Assembly (NCBI RefSeq): GCF_033441515.1
Contig: NZ_JAWQJT010000001.1
Span: 3,286,001 to 3,350,000, forward strand
Length of the DNA stretch: 64,000 nucleotides
Source of the DNA: Amycolatopsis solani
GTDB taxonomy: Bacteria > Actinomycetota > Actinomycetes > Mycobacteriales > Pseudonocardiaceae
Reading direction: 5' to 3'
A model generated the notes under the pieces. It searched no databases. It saw nothing but the letters and a program-made list of their open reading frames with translations, and was not told where the DNA came from. Within the stretch, counting starts at the first letter, position 1. Each line of letters opens with the position of its first letter. Below are positions 8,638-17,180 of the stretch, piece after piece. Made by a program: the position numbers and the translations under genes.

Positions 8638-10384
8638 CTTCGCCATCGGAGACACCGACTTCCTGCTGGACGGTCGCCCGTTCCAGATCCTTTCCGGTGC
8701 CCTGCACTACTTCCGGGTGCACCCGGACCTGTGGGCCGACCGGATCGACAAGGCCCGGCGGATGGGGCTCAACACCATCGAGACGTACGTGCCGTGGAAC
8801 GCGCACGCTCCCGAGCCCGGCGTCTTCGACCTGACCGGCGGGCTCGACCTGGACCGCTTCCTCGGTCTCGTGGCCGACGCCGGGATGTACGCGATCGTGC
8901 GGCCCGGCCCGTACATCTGCGCCGAGTGGGACAACGGCGGCCTGCCGGCGTGGCTGTTCCGCGACCCGGCGGTGGGGGTGCGGCGGTTCGAGCCGCGGTA
9001 CCTCGCCGCCGTGCGCGAATACCTGACGCGCGTCTACGAAGTCGTGGTCCCGCGCCAGATCGACCGCGGCGGACCGGTGCTGCTGGTCCAGGTCGAGAAC
9101 GAGTACGGCGCGTTCGGCGACGACAAGCGCTACCTGAAAGCGCTTGCCGACCACACGCGGGCGTCCGGTGTCACCGTGCCACTGACCACAGTGGACCAGC
9201 CGACGCCGGAGATGCTCGAGGCGGGCAGCCTCGACGGCCTGCACCGCACCGCGTCCTTCGGCTCGGGCGCGCGGGAGCGGCTGGCGATCCTGCGGGCGCA
9301 CCAGCCGACCGGGCCGCTGATGTGCAGCGAGTTCTGGAACGGCTGGTTCGACAACTGGGGCGCGCACCACCACACGACGCCGGCCGCGGACTCGGCGGCC
9401 GAGCTCGACGCGCTGCTCGCGGCGGGCGCGTCGGTCAACCTCTACATGTTCCACGGCGGCACCAACTTCGGGTTCACCAACGGGGCCAACGACAAGGGCG
9501 TCTACCAGCCGATCGTCACGTCCTACGACTACGACGCGCCGCTGGACGAAGCCGGTGACCCGACGCCGAAGTACCACGCGTTCCGCGACGTGATCGCCCG
9601 CTACCACAAGGTTCCCGACACCGTCCCGCCGCCGGCGCGCCCGGCGCCGACCCCGGACGGGGTCCTGGGCGACCCGGTCCGGCTGCTCGACGCGCCGGAT
9701 CGCTGGGGCACCTGGGAGTTCCACGAGGAGCTGCCCGCGTTCGACGACCTGACCCCGATGCCGCAACTGGCGCTCCTGCGCTGCGCCGTCGAGGGGGACC
9801 GGCCCGGCGTGCTCACCTTCGGCGAGGTGCGCGACCGCGCGACGGTGTTCTTCGACGGCGACCCGGTGGGCACGCTGTCGCGGGAGCACCACGACCGCGC
9901 CATCGCGCTGCCCCGCGCGGCGGGCGAGCTGCTGGTGCTGGTGGAAGACCAGGGCCGCGTCGACTACGGCCCGCGGATCGGCGAGGCGAAGGGCATCGTC
10001 GGCGGGGCCGAGCTGCACGGCGAGCCGCTGACCGGCTGGGACGTGCTGCCGCTCGACCTGACCGAAGTGCCTTCGCTGCGCTCGCCGTCCGGGACGGCGG
10101 TCGTCGGCCCGGTGGCCGGGCCGGTGCTGCTGAGCGCCGACATCGATGTCGACGGGCCCGCGGACCTCTTCCTCGACACGGGGGAGTGGGGCAAGGGCCT
10201 GGCGTGGTTCAACGGCTTCCCGCTCGGCCGCTACTGGCGGCGCGGGCCGCAGCGGACGTTGTACGTGCCGCGCCCGGTGGTCCGGGCCGGCGGCAACGAA
10301 CTCGTCGTGCTCGAACTGGGCACGATGCTCGACCCGGCGGCCCGGTTCACGCCGCGGCCGTTGCTGGGCCACACGGAGGCCTGA
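8630..10384 (+). CDS. Beta-galactosidase, GH35
   Basis: 584 aa. Typical GH35 opening FLLDGRPFQILSGALHYFRV, the block YVPWNAHAPEPGVFD, RPGPYICAEWDNGGLPAWL, acid/base Glu158 in VQVENEYG and nucleophile Glu234 in CSEFWNGWFDNWG. C-terminal jelly-roll domains follow (GLAWFNGFPLGRYW). No signal peptide, so it is intracellular and should release galactose from beta-linked oligosaccharides. Fourth enzyme-transport gene of the operon, and coupled to the GH51 gene. Confidence 0.93.
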   Translation: MPDFAIGDTDFLLDGRPFQILSGALHYFRVHPDLWADRIDKARRMGLNTIETYVPWNAHAPEPGVFDLTGGLDLDRFLGLVADAGMYAIVRPGPYICAEWDNGGLPAWLFRDPAVGVRRFEPRYLAAVREYLTRVYEVVVPRQIDRGGPVLLVQVENEYGAFGDDKRYLKALADHTRASGVTVPLTTVDQPTPEMLEAGSLDGLHRTASFGSGARERLAILRAHQPTGPLMCSEFWNGWFDNWGAHHHTTPAADSAAELDALLAAGASVNLYMFHGGTNFGFTNGANDKGVYQPIVTSYDYDAPLDEAGDPTPKYHAFRDVIARYHKVPDTVPPPARPAPTPDGVLGDPVRLLDAPDRWGTWEFHEELPAFDDLTPMPQLALLRCAVEGDRPGVLTFGEVRDRATVFFDGDPVGTLSREHHDRAIALPRAAGELLVLVEDQGRVDYGPRIGEAKGIVGGAELHGEPLTGWDVLPLDLTEVPSLRSPSGTAVVGPVAGPVLLSADIDVDGPADLFLDTGEWGKGLAWFNGFPLGRYWRRGPQRTLYVPRPVVRAGGNELVVLELGTMLDPAARFTPRPLLGHTEA

Positions 10385-10417
10385 GCAGTCCCCACCGCAC
10401 CGAAGGGCAGTTCGACG

Positions 10418-12412
10418 ATGAACCGCAAGCGTTTGCTCACCGTCCTTTGTGTACCCCTGATCGGCGCCGCCGTGGTCGCGGCACCCGCGGCCGCGGCCAC
10501 CGCCGTCACGGTCAAGCCCGATCCGACGTACCGGCAGCAGCCGTTCGACGGCTGGGGTGCCAGCCTGGCCTGGATGGCCGAGGCGACCGGCGGCTACCCC
10601 GACTCGATCCGCACCCGGCTCGCCGACCTGGTCTTCGGTCCCGACGGGCTGAACCTGAACATCGCGCGGTTCGACGTCGGCGGCGGCAACGCCCCCGACG
10701 TGCCGCCGTACCTGCGCGCGGGCGGCGCCGTCCCCGGCTGGTGGAAGGCGCCAGCGGGTACCACCCGCGCCGACAAGGACTGGTGGACCCCCGGTGATCC
10801 GGCCGAGTTCGACGCCGCCGCGGACCCGAACCAGCGCTGGTGGGTCGACAAGATCAAGAACCGCGTCACGAAGTGGGAGGCGTTCAGCAACTCGCCGCCG
10901 TACTTCCAGACCGTCTCGGGGTACGTCTCAGGCGGCTTCAACGCCACCGACGAGCAGCTGCGCCCGGACAAGATCGGCGACTTCACCGCGTACCTGGCAC
11001 AGGTCGTGAGCACGCTCGAACGCGCGCACGGCATCAAGTTCGCCTCGGTGAACCCGCTGAACGAGCCGAACACGAACTACTGGAAGACCACCCTCGGCGC
11101 CGACGGCAACCCGACCGGCGGGCGGCAGGAGGGCGCGCACATCGGCCCGTCGGTCCAGTCGCAGCTGATCCCCGCGATGGCGGCGGCGCTGGCCGGGTCG
11201 AAGGCGATCGTCTCCGCCCCCGACGAGACCAACCCCGACATCTTCGCCGCGGACTGGACCGGCTGGTCGGACGCGGCCCGCGCGGCGGCGGGACGGCTCA
11301 ACGTGCACACCTACGGCACCGGCAACCGGCCGATCCCGCGGGACCTGGCGAAGGGCGCCTCGAAGCCGTTGTGGATGAGCGAGGTCGGCGGGAGCTGGCT
11401 GGACCGGCAGGACTTCACGTCCATGGACCCCGGGCTCGGGATGGCCAAGCAGATCACCGACGACCTGCGGCTGCTGGAGCCGAGCGCGTGGGTGAGCTGG
11501 CAGCCGATCGAGGACTACGACAACATGAAGCCCGGCGGTGAGTCCGCGGCCGGGATGAACTGGGGCGAGATCCAGGTCCCGTTCGACTGCCCGGCTTCCG
11601 CGACGCCGCAGACGTGCCAGATCAAGACGAACACGAAGTTCAACACGATGCGGAACTTCACCCACTACATCCGGCCCGGTGACCGGCTGGTGGGCGTGGA
11701 CGACACCGCGTCGACCGCCGCGATGCGCGGCGAGGACCTGGCGACGGTCGTGCACACGAACGCGGGCACCGACGACCAGGACGTCACGCTCGACCTGTCC
11801 GGGTTCCGCGACATCCGGCCGGGTGCCTCGGTGACGCCGGTCGTCACCGACGTCACCGGCGCGTTGAAGCGGGGCAAGCCGGTCAAGGTGACGTCGGCGC
11901 ACGCCACGCTGCGGGTGCCGGCGCGGTCGGTGACGAGCTTCCTCGTCGACGGCGTCTCCGCGACGGCGGCCGGCACCGGACTCGGCTCGGGAAGGCCGTT
12001 CGCCTTCACCGGCGTGCAGAGCGGCAAGTCGCTGTCGGCGGAGAACGGCACGCTGGTGCAGCGCACGACGGACATGTCGGCGCCCGCGCAGCGCTGGACG
12101 CTGGCCGACCGCACCGGCCGCTACGGCAGCCGTGACCGGTTCACCATCGCCAACGCGGGCACCGGCCAGGTGCTGAGCACGTCCGGCGGCGCGGTGGCAC
12201 TGGCCCCGGCGGGCACGACCGGCGCGGCGGCGCAGTGGACGCTGTCCACCACCGGCGACGGCACCTGGACGTTCGTCAACGCGGCGACCGGGCAGCTGCT
12301 CGACGTCACGGGCGAGTCCCGCGAGGACGGTGCGCGGATCGGTCTGTACCGGCCGACCAACGGGCCGAACCAGCGCTTCACGGCGGTTCAGGCGGGCTTC
12401 AACGGGTCGTGA
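10418..12412 (+). CDS. Secreted endo-beta-1,6-galactanase-like GH30 with ricin-type lectin domain
   Basis: 664 aa. A signal peptide (about residues 1-27, ending AAAA) predicts secretion. The catalytic domain opens QQPFDGWGASLAWMAEAT, has acid/base Glu216 in VNPLNEPNTNYW and nucleophile Glu322 in LWMSEVGGSW, as in the GH30 subgroup that includes beta-1,6-galactanases. Residues about 525-660 form a beta-trefoil carbohydrate-binding (RICIN) domain (RFTIANAGTGQVLS, QRFTAV). It probably attacks the beta-1,6-galactan side chains of plant arabinogalactan outside the cell and feeds the importer upstream. It follows GH35 by 33 bp. The exact linkage specificity is inferred. Confidence 0.88.
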   Translation: MNRKRLLTVLCVPLIGAAVVAAPAAAATAVTVKPDPTYRQQPFDGWGASLAWMAEATGGYPDSIRTRLADLVFGPDGLNLNIARFDVGGGNAPDVPPYLRAGGAVPGWWKAPAGTTRADKDWWTPGDPAEFDAAADPNQRWWVDKIKNRVTKWEAFSNSPPYFQTVSGYVSGGFNATDEQLRPDKIGDFTAYLAQVVSTLERAHGIKFASVNPLNEPNTNYWKTTLGADGNPTGGRQEGAHIGPSVQSQLIPAMAAALAGSKAIVSAPDETNPDIFAADWTGWSDAARAAAGRLNVHTYGTGNRPIPRDLAKGASKPLWMSEVGGSWLDRQDFTSMDPGLGMAKQITDDLRLLEPSAWVSWQPIEDYDNMKPGGESAAGMNWGEIQVPFDCPASATPQTCQIKTNTKFNTMRNFTHYIRPGDRLVGVDDTASTAAMRGEDLATVVHTNAGTDDQDVTLDLSGFRDIRPGASVTPVVTDVTGALKRGKPVKVTSAHATLRVPARSVTSFLVDGVSATAAGTGLGSGRPFAFTGVQSGKSLSAENGTLVQRTTDMSAPAQRWTLADRTGRYGSRDRFTIANAGTGQVLSTSGGAVALAPAGTTGAAAQWTLSTTGDGTWTFVNAATGQLLDVTGESREDGARIGLYRPTNGPNQRFTAVQAGFNGS

Positions 12413-12723
12413 CCGATCGACATCAGGCGGTGGCGCCAGTGGTCCTCGCCCGCCGTCGGCTCGAGGTCGTCCCGCCGCTGGGAAAGCACCCGGTCGATCA
12501 CCTTGCGCATCACGTCGGCGTCGTCCCGGTCCACGTCGGACCGGCGCTTGCGCAGGATGGCCAGCACCTGGTGCCCGGTCGGCGGGCCGGCCTGATCGGG
12601 GAGCGGCTCGGTCTCGGGGCTCGCGTCGCGGGTGCGGAGCCAGTCCGCCAGCTCGCGCGACGTCATGTTCACCACGCGGTGGAACTCGGCCCACAGTTCG
12701 TCATCGACAGCCGGATCGTCCAT
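12388..12723 (-). CDS. DUF3140 protein
   Basis: 111 aa. Sequence blocks such as DELWAEFHRVVNMTSRELADWL and DVMRKVIDRVLSQRR (each a part of the helical body) match the DUF3140 family of small, soluble, helical actinobacterial proteins. Function is unknown in the family. Convergent with the GH30 gene, with a 25-bp 3' overlap. Confidence 0.82.
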   Translation of the reverse strand: MDDPAVDDELWAEFHRVVNMTSRELADWLRTRDASPETEPLPDQAGPPTGHQVLAILRKRRSDVDRDDADVMRKVIDRVLSQRRDDLEPTAGEDHWRHRLMSIGHDPLKPA

Positions 12724-12875
12724 CCTCCCGGGCTACCCGGCGCGGCCGACGGCAAACCGCAGGCACCGGCCGGTAGAGTTCACCCGGACCCGTTGAAACG
12801 CCAGCGGTGGTCTTGGTTGACGCTGCTGGCGAGCTCTCTCCGTGCTCGCCGCTTGACGCACGGGGAGGGGTGGTC

Positions 12876-13622
12876 TTGCCGACCACTGGCGACGGCATGG
12901 CGGAGCGCGTCGACGAGCTGAACGCCGTACTGGCCGATCTCGTCGGGGTACTCGAATCGGTGTCCGACACGCCCGGGTTGCTCGAGGCGGTCTGCGGCGA
13001 GGCGGTCCGGGTGGTACCGGACGCGGACCTGGCCAGCATCATGGTGGTCCGCGACGGCGTGACGCAGACCGCGGCCTTCACCGACGAGCGTGCCCGGCAC
13101 ATCGACGACGTCCAGTACGCGGCGGGCGACGGCCCCGGCCTCCTCGCGGCGCTGACGGGCGAGGTCGTGCGCGTGACAGTCGGTGACACGGGCGAACAGT
13201 GGCCCGAGTTCGTGGCCGCGGCGAAGGAAATCGGCGTCGGCAGCTACCTGGCGGTCCCGCTGCGCGTGGACGACACCCTGGTCGGCGCGGTGACGCTGTT
13301 CGGCTTCGGTGCGCACGGCTACCACGAGTTCGACACGAAGGTGCTGCGCCTGTTCACGTTGTGCGTGGAGACGGCGCTGCGCCTGACCCGCCGCTACCGC
13401 GAAGCCCGGCGCCTCGCCGACGAGCTGCACAACGCGATGGACACGCGCGCGGTGATCGAACAGGCGAAGGGCATGCTGATGCTGATCCACCGATCCGGCG
13501 AGGACGCGGCGATGCAGCGCCTGATCGTGGAGTCGCAGCACACGAACATCAAGCTCCGAGACGTCGCGGCCCGCTTCACGAAGAAGATGAGCTCGGCCGA
13601 CGGAGCCCCGCCCCGTCCGTGA
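12876..13622 (+). CDS. GAF-ANTAR RNA-binding antiterminator-type regulator
   Basis: About 248 aa. A GAF sensor domain (about residues 15-175, including YAAGDGPGLLAAL) is followed by an ANTAR domain (HNAMDTRAVIEQAKGMLM onward) that binds paired RNA hairpins and prevents termination. The start is uncertain: TTG at 12876 has GGAGGG with a 6-nt spacing; GTG at 12870 is too close to that RBS, and ATG at 12897 has none. No signalling partner gene is adjacent. The 3' end overlaps the convergent racemase-like gene by 47 bp. Confidence 0.85.
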   Translation: MPTTGDGMAERVDELNAVLADLVGVLESVSDTPGLLEAVCGEAVRVVPDADLASIMVVRDGVTQTAAFTDERARHIDDVQYAAGDGPGLLAALTGEVVRVTVGDTGEQWPEFVAAAKEIGVGSYLAVPLRVDDTLVGAVTLFGFGAHGYHEFDTKVLRLFTLCVETALRLTRRYREARRLADELHNAMDTRAVIEQAKGMLMLIHRSGEDAAMQRLIVESQHTNIKLRDVAARFTKKMSSADGAPPRP

Positions 13623-14349
13623 ACAGGGTCCCGAGGCCGTCCCGGACCGGCACGGCACCCAGCCGGTCCAGGGCGTCCCACACGGTCACCGCGGTGGCGG
13701 GCAGCACGGGCTTGCGCAGCCGCGCTTCGAGCCCGGTCACCAGCGGCGTGGTGTGCAGGGCGGTCTCGGGAACGAGCACGGCCTGCGCGTCTTCGTGATC
13801 GGCCGCCACGGCGAGCTCGGTGATCCGTTCCGGACCCCAGGCGGCGAGCTCGCGGTCGGAGCCGGCACCGGCCGAGACGGCGTGCACGGTCGTCACCCCC
13901 GCCTCGGCGAGGAACGCGGTGAAGAGCGCGGTCAAGTCCGGGTGGTAGACGGACGCGAGCGCGACGCGGCCGGCGTCCAGCCGCTCGAGCGCGGCGAGGT
14001 AGGCGAGTGACGTGCTGCTCGCCGGCACCCCGAGGTGCGTGGCGAGCGCCGCGGCCTGCGCGCGGGCGCCGTCGAGCCCGCGGGTGAAACTGCAGCTCGA
14101 GCAGGCCCAGCTGACGACGTCCGGCGTGGTGGCGAACGCGTCGGCGGCCCGGGTGAGGCGCTCGGGCGCCCCGATCTCCCGCACGGCCGCGGTCTGCCCG
14201 GCCGCGTCGAGTTCGCCCAGGTCGCCGACGGTTTCACCCCACTCCGCGTAGGCGAAGCCGAGACCGATGGCCGGGTCGAGCCGGCGGCAGAGCTCGGCGA
14301 AGTCGGCTTCGCCGCAGTCGCGGGTCGGGTACAGCAGTCCGAGGTCCAT
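13576..14349 (-). CDS. Asp/Glu racemase-superfamily protein (maleate isomerase / arylmalonate decarboxylase-like)
   Basis: 257 aa from ATG at 14349. Fold blocks of the superfamily are visible: an N-terminal GLLYPTRDCGEADFAELCRR, then VVSWACSSCSFTRG around residue 80 carrying the N-terminal catalytic Cys position, and ALASVYHPDLTALFTAFLAE. The second catalytic Cys expected late in the sequence is replaced by Glu in AVLVPETALHTT, so it is not a standard two-Cys racemase. The tail ends in a poly-Ser run. It sits 8 bp downstream of the RpiR regulator, probably in one transcript. Substrate unknown; a small dicarboxylate or aryl acid is plausible. Confidence 0.75.
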   Translation of the reverse strand: MDLGLLYPTRDCGEADFAELCRRLDPAIGLGFAYAEWGETVGDLGELDAAGQTAAVREIGAPERLTRAADAFATTPDVVSWACSSCSFTRGLDGARAQAAALATHLGVPASSTSLAYLAALERLDAGRVALASVYHPDLTALFTAFLAEAGVTTVHAVSAGAGSDRELAAWGPERITELAVAADHEDAQAVLVPETALHTTPLVTGLEARLRKPVLPATAVTVWDALDRLGAVPVRDGLGTLFTDGAGLRRPSSSSS

Positions 14350-14357
14350 GCCCCCGG

Positions 14358-15236
14358 CTACCCCGATTTGGCCGACGGCCTCCGGTGCAGCAGGTCGAAC
14401 CGCGACCACATGGCCTCCGCCGCCTCGATCGACTCGCTCGTGCGGACCGGGTCGACCGCCGCCAGCTGGGCGACGATCGCCTGGACCAGTGCCATGCCCG
14501 CGGTCAGCGACGGGAAGAACGTCACGCCCTCCGCGGGCACCATCAGCACGTGCTCGGCCGCGCCCGCGAGCGCCGGGCTGGCCGCGTCCGTGATGGCGAA
14601 GACGCGCGCGCCGCGGCTCTTCGCCTCGTTCGCCGCCTGGACCGTGCTCTCGTACAGGCGCCAGAAGCTGATCGCCACCAGCACGTCGTCGCCCGTCAGC
14701 TTCGCGGTCTGGTTGGCGAGTTCCGCGTCGCCCGCCGTCACCGCGTGGACGTCGTAACCGGCCAGTCGCGCGTTGTGCGCCATCGCGATCCCGACCGCCG
14801 CGTAGCTGCCGTCGGCGATGACCAGCGTGCGGCGGGCCGCCGCGATCGCGCGGGCGACCTCGCGCAGCACCTCTTCGTCGAACCGGCGGTTGAGCAGGGC
14901 CAGGCTGTCGAGGTCGCGGCGCAGGGACGCCGACCCCGGCGAGTCGACGCCGCGGTGCTCCTCCGCGACCTGCGGCGCGCTCAGCGACGACATGTACCGC
15001 GCCCGCAGCTCCTGCTGCAGGGCCGGCCACCCGGCGAAGCCCAGCGCCTGCGCCGTGCGCGTCACGGTCGCGACGTTGACGCCGGCGAGCTGCGCCAGCT
15101 CGGCCGTCGAGCCGAACGACGCCCGCCGCGGCTGGGAGACCAGCACTTCCAGGACCGCGGCCGACTTCGGCCGCAGCCCCCGCGCGGGCAGCCGGTCCCG
15201 CAGCCACGCCTCGAAACCGTCGTCCGTCTCCGCCAC
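14358..15236 (-). CDS. MurR/RpiR-family transcriptional regulator
   Basis: 292 aa from GTG at 15236, with GAGGGGAGG 7 nt upstream. An upstream frame to 15368 would cross the operator and was rejected. The N-terminal RpiR helix-turn-helix (STAELAQLAGVNVATVTRTA) is followed by a SIS domain (about residues 120-270: IADGSYAAVGIAMAHNARL, DDVLVAISFWR, GARVFAITD). SIS domains usually sense phosphosugars, but many actinobacterial members regulate amino- or organic-acid use. Divergent from the MFS gene, which it probably controls. Confidence 0.88.
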   Translation of the reverse strand: MAETDDGFEAWLRDRLPARGLRPKSAAVLEVLVSQPRRASFGSTAELAQLAGVNVATVTRTAQALGFAGWPALQQELRARYMSSLSAPQVAEEHRGVDSPGSASLRRDLDSLALLNRRFDEEVLREVARAIAAARRTLVIADGSYAAVGIAMAHNARLAGYDVHAVTAGDAELANQTAKLTGDDVLVAISFWRLYESTVQAANEAKSRGARVFAITDAASPALAGAAEHVLMVPAEGVTFFPSLTAGMALVQAIVAQLAAVDPVRTSESIEAAEAMWSRFDLLHRRPSAKSG

Positions 15237-15284
15237 TTCGGCGCCTCCCCTCGTTCGCGTAGACCGTAACGCAGTGGGCACGGC

Positions 15285-15302
15285 TTGCAATGAACGTTGC
15301 AA
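15285..15302. promoter_or_regulatory. Candidate RpiR operator
   Basis: TTGCAATGAACGTTGCAA, two TTGCAA half-sites around a 6-bp centre, lies midway between the RpiR start and the MFS start. A TATACGTT stretch about 20 bp further on could be the -10 region of the MFS promoter. This is the only strong dyad in the gap. Confidence 0.65.
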
Positions 15303-15366
15303 ATCCGAAGAAGTGCAGTATACGTTGTCCGCACTCCCCGACGCCCGGACACGGAAGGCGTTCCCC

Positions 15367-16758
15367 ATGACCCTGCTGGCGCGACTGGATCGGCTCCCGC
15401 TGAGCCGGCCCCACTACAAACTGCTGCTCATCGGCGGGCTCGGCTACACCTTCGACGGCATGGACTCGGCGGTCGTCGCCTTCCTGCTGCCCAGCGCCAA
15501 GGCGGCGTGGGGTCTCGACAACGGCCAGCTCGGGCTGATCGGCTCCGCGACGCCGTTCGGCTTCCTCTTCGGCGCGATCGCGGCCGGCCTGCTCGGCGAC
15601 CGCATCGGCCGCAAGAAGGTCATGATGTACGCGCTGGCGTTCTACGCGGTGTTCTCCGTCATCGCGTCCTTCTCGCCCAACTACGAGGTCTTCCTGGGCG
15701 CGCGCGTGCTGGCCGGGGCCGGGGCCGGCGCGGAAAGCGCCATCATCGCGCCGTTCCTGTCCGAGTTCGTCCCGGCCAAGCGGCGCGGCTGGTTCGTCGG
15801 CGCGCTCGCCGGGTTCTTCTCCTTCGGGTTCGTCGCGGCCGCGCTGATCGGGCGGTTCGTGGTGCCGTCGTTCGACGACGGCTGGCGCGTCGCGCAGCTC
15901 GTCACCGCGCTGCCGATCGTGATGCTGCTGTGGTGGCGCCGATCCCTGCCCGAGTCGCCGCGGTTCCTGCTCGCGCAAGGACGGGTCACCGAAGCGGAGA
16001 ACGTCGTCGCCAAGATCGAACGCGACGTCGAACGGGCGACCGGAGCGGCTCTGCCGCCGGTGCCGCCGGCCGATGCGCAGCCCGCGACCGAGACGCCGAA
16101 GGTCAACCTGTTCAGCGCGCTGAAGTTCCTGTGGAGCCCTGCGATGCGGCGCCGGACGGCGGTGATCTGGACGGTCTGGTTCGTGATCACGTTCTCCTAC
16201 TACGGTTTCTTCTCGTGGATCCCGACGCTGCTCGTGGAGCGCGGCATCACGGTGACGAAGAGCTTCGAGTTCTCGATCATCATCTACCTCGCCCAGGTGC
16301 CCGGGTACTTCTCGGCCGCGTGGCTGTCGGAACGGCTCGACCGCAAGCACACGATCGCGCTCTACCTCGCGGGTTCGGCCGTCAGCGCGTTCTGGCTGAG
16401 CCAGACCAGCGCCCCCTGGTCGATCACGCTCGCCGGCGCGGTGCTGTCGTTCTTCCTCAACGGCACCTACGCCGGGGTGTACTCCTACACGCCCGAGGTG
16501 TTCCCGACCTGGATCCGCGCCAGCGGCACCGGCCTGTCCAGCGCGTTCGGCCGGGTCGGCAGCATCCTGGCGCCGACGATCATCGGCCTGTCCGCGGCGA
16601 GCCTCGGGTTCGCCGGCGTCTTCGGCCTGACGACGGCGGTGCTGGCGGCGGGTGTGCTCTGCGTGCTCGTCTTCGGCCTGTCCACCGCGGGCCGTTCCCT
16701 GGAAGAACTGACCGAACACGGCGCCCCCAAGGCGGTCGCGAAGGAGATGACGAAGTGA
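15367..16758 (+). CDS. MFS transporter (sugar/organic-acid:H+ symporter type)
   Basis: 463 aa from ATG at 15367. Twelve predicted membrane helices. The first reads LLLIGGLGYTFDGMDSAVVA, the MFS loop motif is GDRIGRKKVM, the second family motif LPESPRFLL follows helix 6, and the long central cytoplasmic loop separates the halves. Close in type to the niacin/benzoate/organic-acid uptake carriers. First gene of a three-gene operon (MFS, GAF, amidohydrolase), so it likely imports the amidohydrolase substrate. Confidence 0.88.
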   Translation: MTLLARLDRLPLSRPHYKLLLIGGLGYTFDGMDSAVVAFLLPSAKAAWGLDNGQLGLIGSATPFGFLFGAIAAGLLGDRIGRKKVMMYALAFYAVFSVIASFSPNYEVFLGARVLAGAGAGAESAIIAPFLSEFVPAKRRGWFVGALAGFFSFGFVAAALIGRFVVPSFDDGWRVAQLVTALPIVMLLWWRRSLPESPRFLLAQGRVTEAENVVAKIERDVERATGAALPPVPPADAQPATETPKVNLFSALKFLWSPAMRRRTAVIWTVWFVITFSYYGFFSWIPTLLVERGITVTKSFEFSIIIYLAQVPGYFSAAWLSERLDRKHTIALYLAGSAVSAFWLSQTSAPWSITLAGAVLSFFLNGTYAGVYSYTPEVFPTWIRASGTGLSSAFGRVGSILAPTIIGLSAASLGFAGVFGLTTAVLAAGVLCVLVFGLSTAGRSLEELTEHGAPKAVAKEMTK

Positions 16759-17180
16759 CACTGTCCACTGTGGAAGAACGGGTGCGCGCCGAACTGGGCG
16801 TGCGGCTGTTCACGGTCCTCGCGTGGATCCCGGAGCGCACGGCGTTGCGCCGGGTGCACTCCAGCCACCCGGCGGAGTACCCGGTGGGCGGGGAGAAGAC
16901 GGTGGAGGTCGCGGCCGGCTGGCTGGACCGCTGCATCACCGCGCGCGAGCCGTACTTCGGCCCGGACCGCGCGGCGGTGCGCGAGATCTTCGCCGACCAC
17001 GAACTGATCGAATCCCTCGGCTGCGGCTCGATCATCAACGTGCCGGTGGTGTCCGGCGACCGGACGCTCGGCGTGCTGAACATCCTCGACGCGGAAGGCG
17101 CGTACGACGAGAAGTCGATCGCGGTGGCGCAATCACTGGCGCCGCTGGCGGTCCCGGCCCTGCTGGAGGTGACCCGGTGA
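16755..17180 (+). CDS. Small GAF-domain protein
   Basis: 141 aa; GTG overlaps the TGA of the MFS gene (GTGA). The whole protein is one GAF-like fold: FTVLAWIPERTALRRVHSSH, a central FADHELIESLGCGSIINVPV with Cys near residue 93, and LGVLNILDAEGAYDE. No output domain, so it may be an enzyme subunit, a ligand sensor or a small-molecule-modifying GAF protein. Placement between a transporter and a hydrolase suggests it acts on or senses the same substrate. Confidence 0.8.
   Translation: MTLSTVEERVRAELGVRLFTVLAWIPERTALRRVHSSHPAEYPVGGEKTVEVAAGWLDRCITAREPYFGPDRAAVREIFADHELIESLGCGSIINVPVVSGDRTLGVLNILDAEGAYDEKSIAVAQSLAPLAVPALLEVTR

Noticed and set aside
14350..16761. N-terminal extension of the racemase-like frame to over 1000 residues
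   Set aside because: The extension is antisense and frame-shifted relative to RpiR and MFS genes and lacks any motif; the ATG at 14349 starts the recognisable domain.
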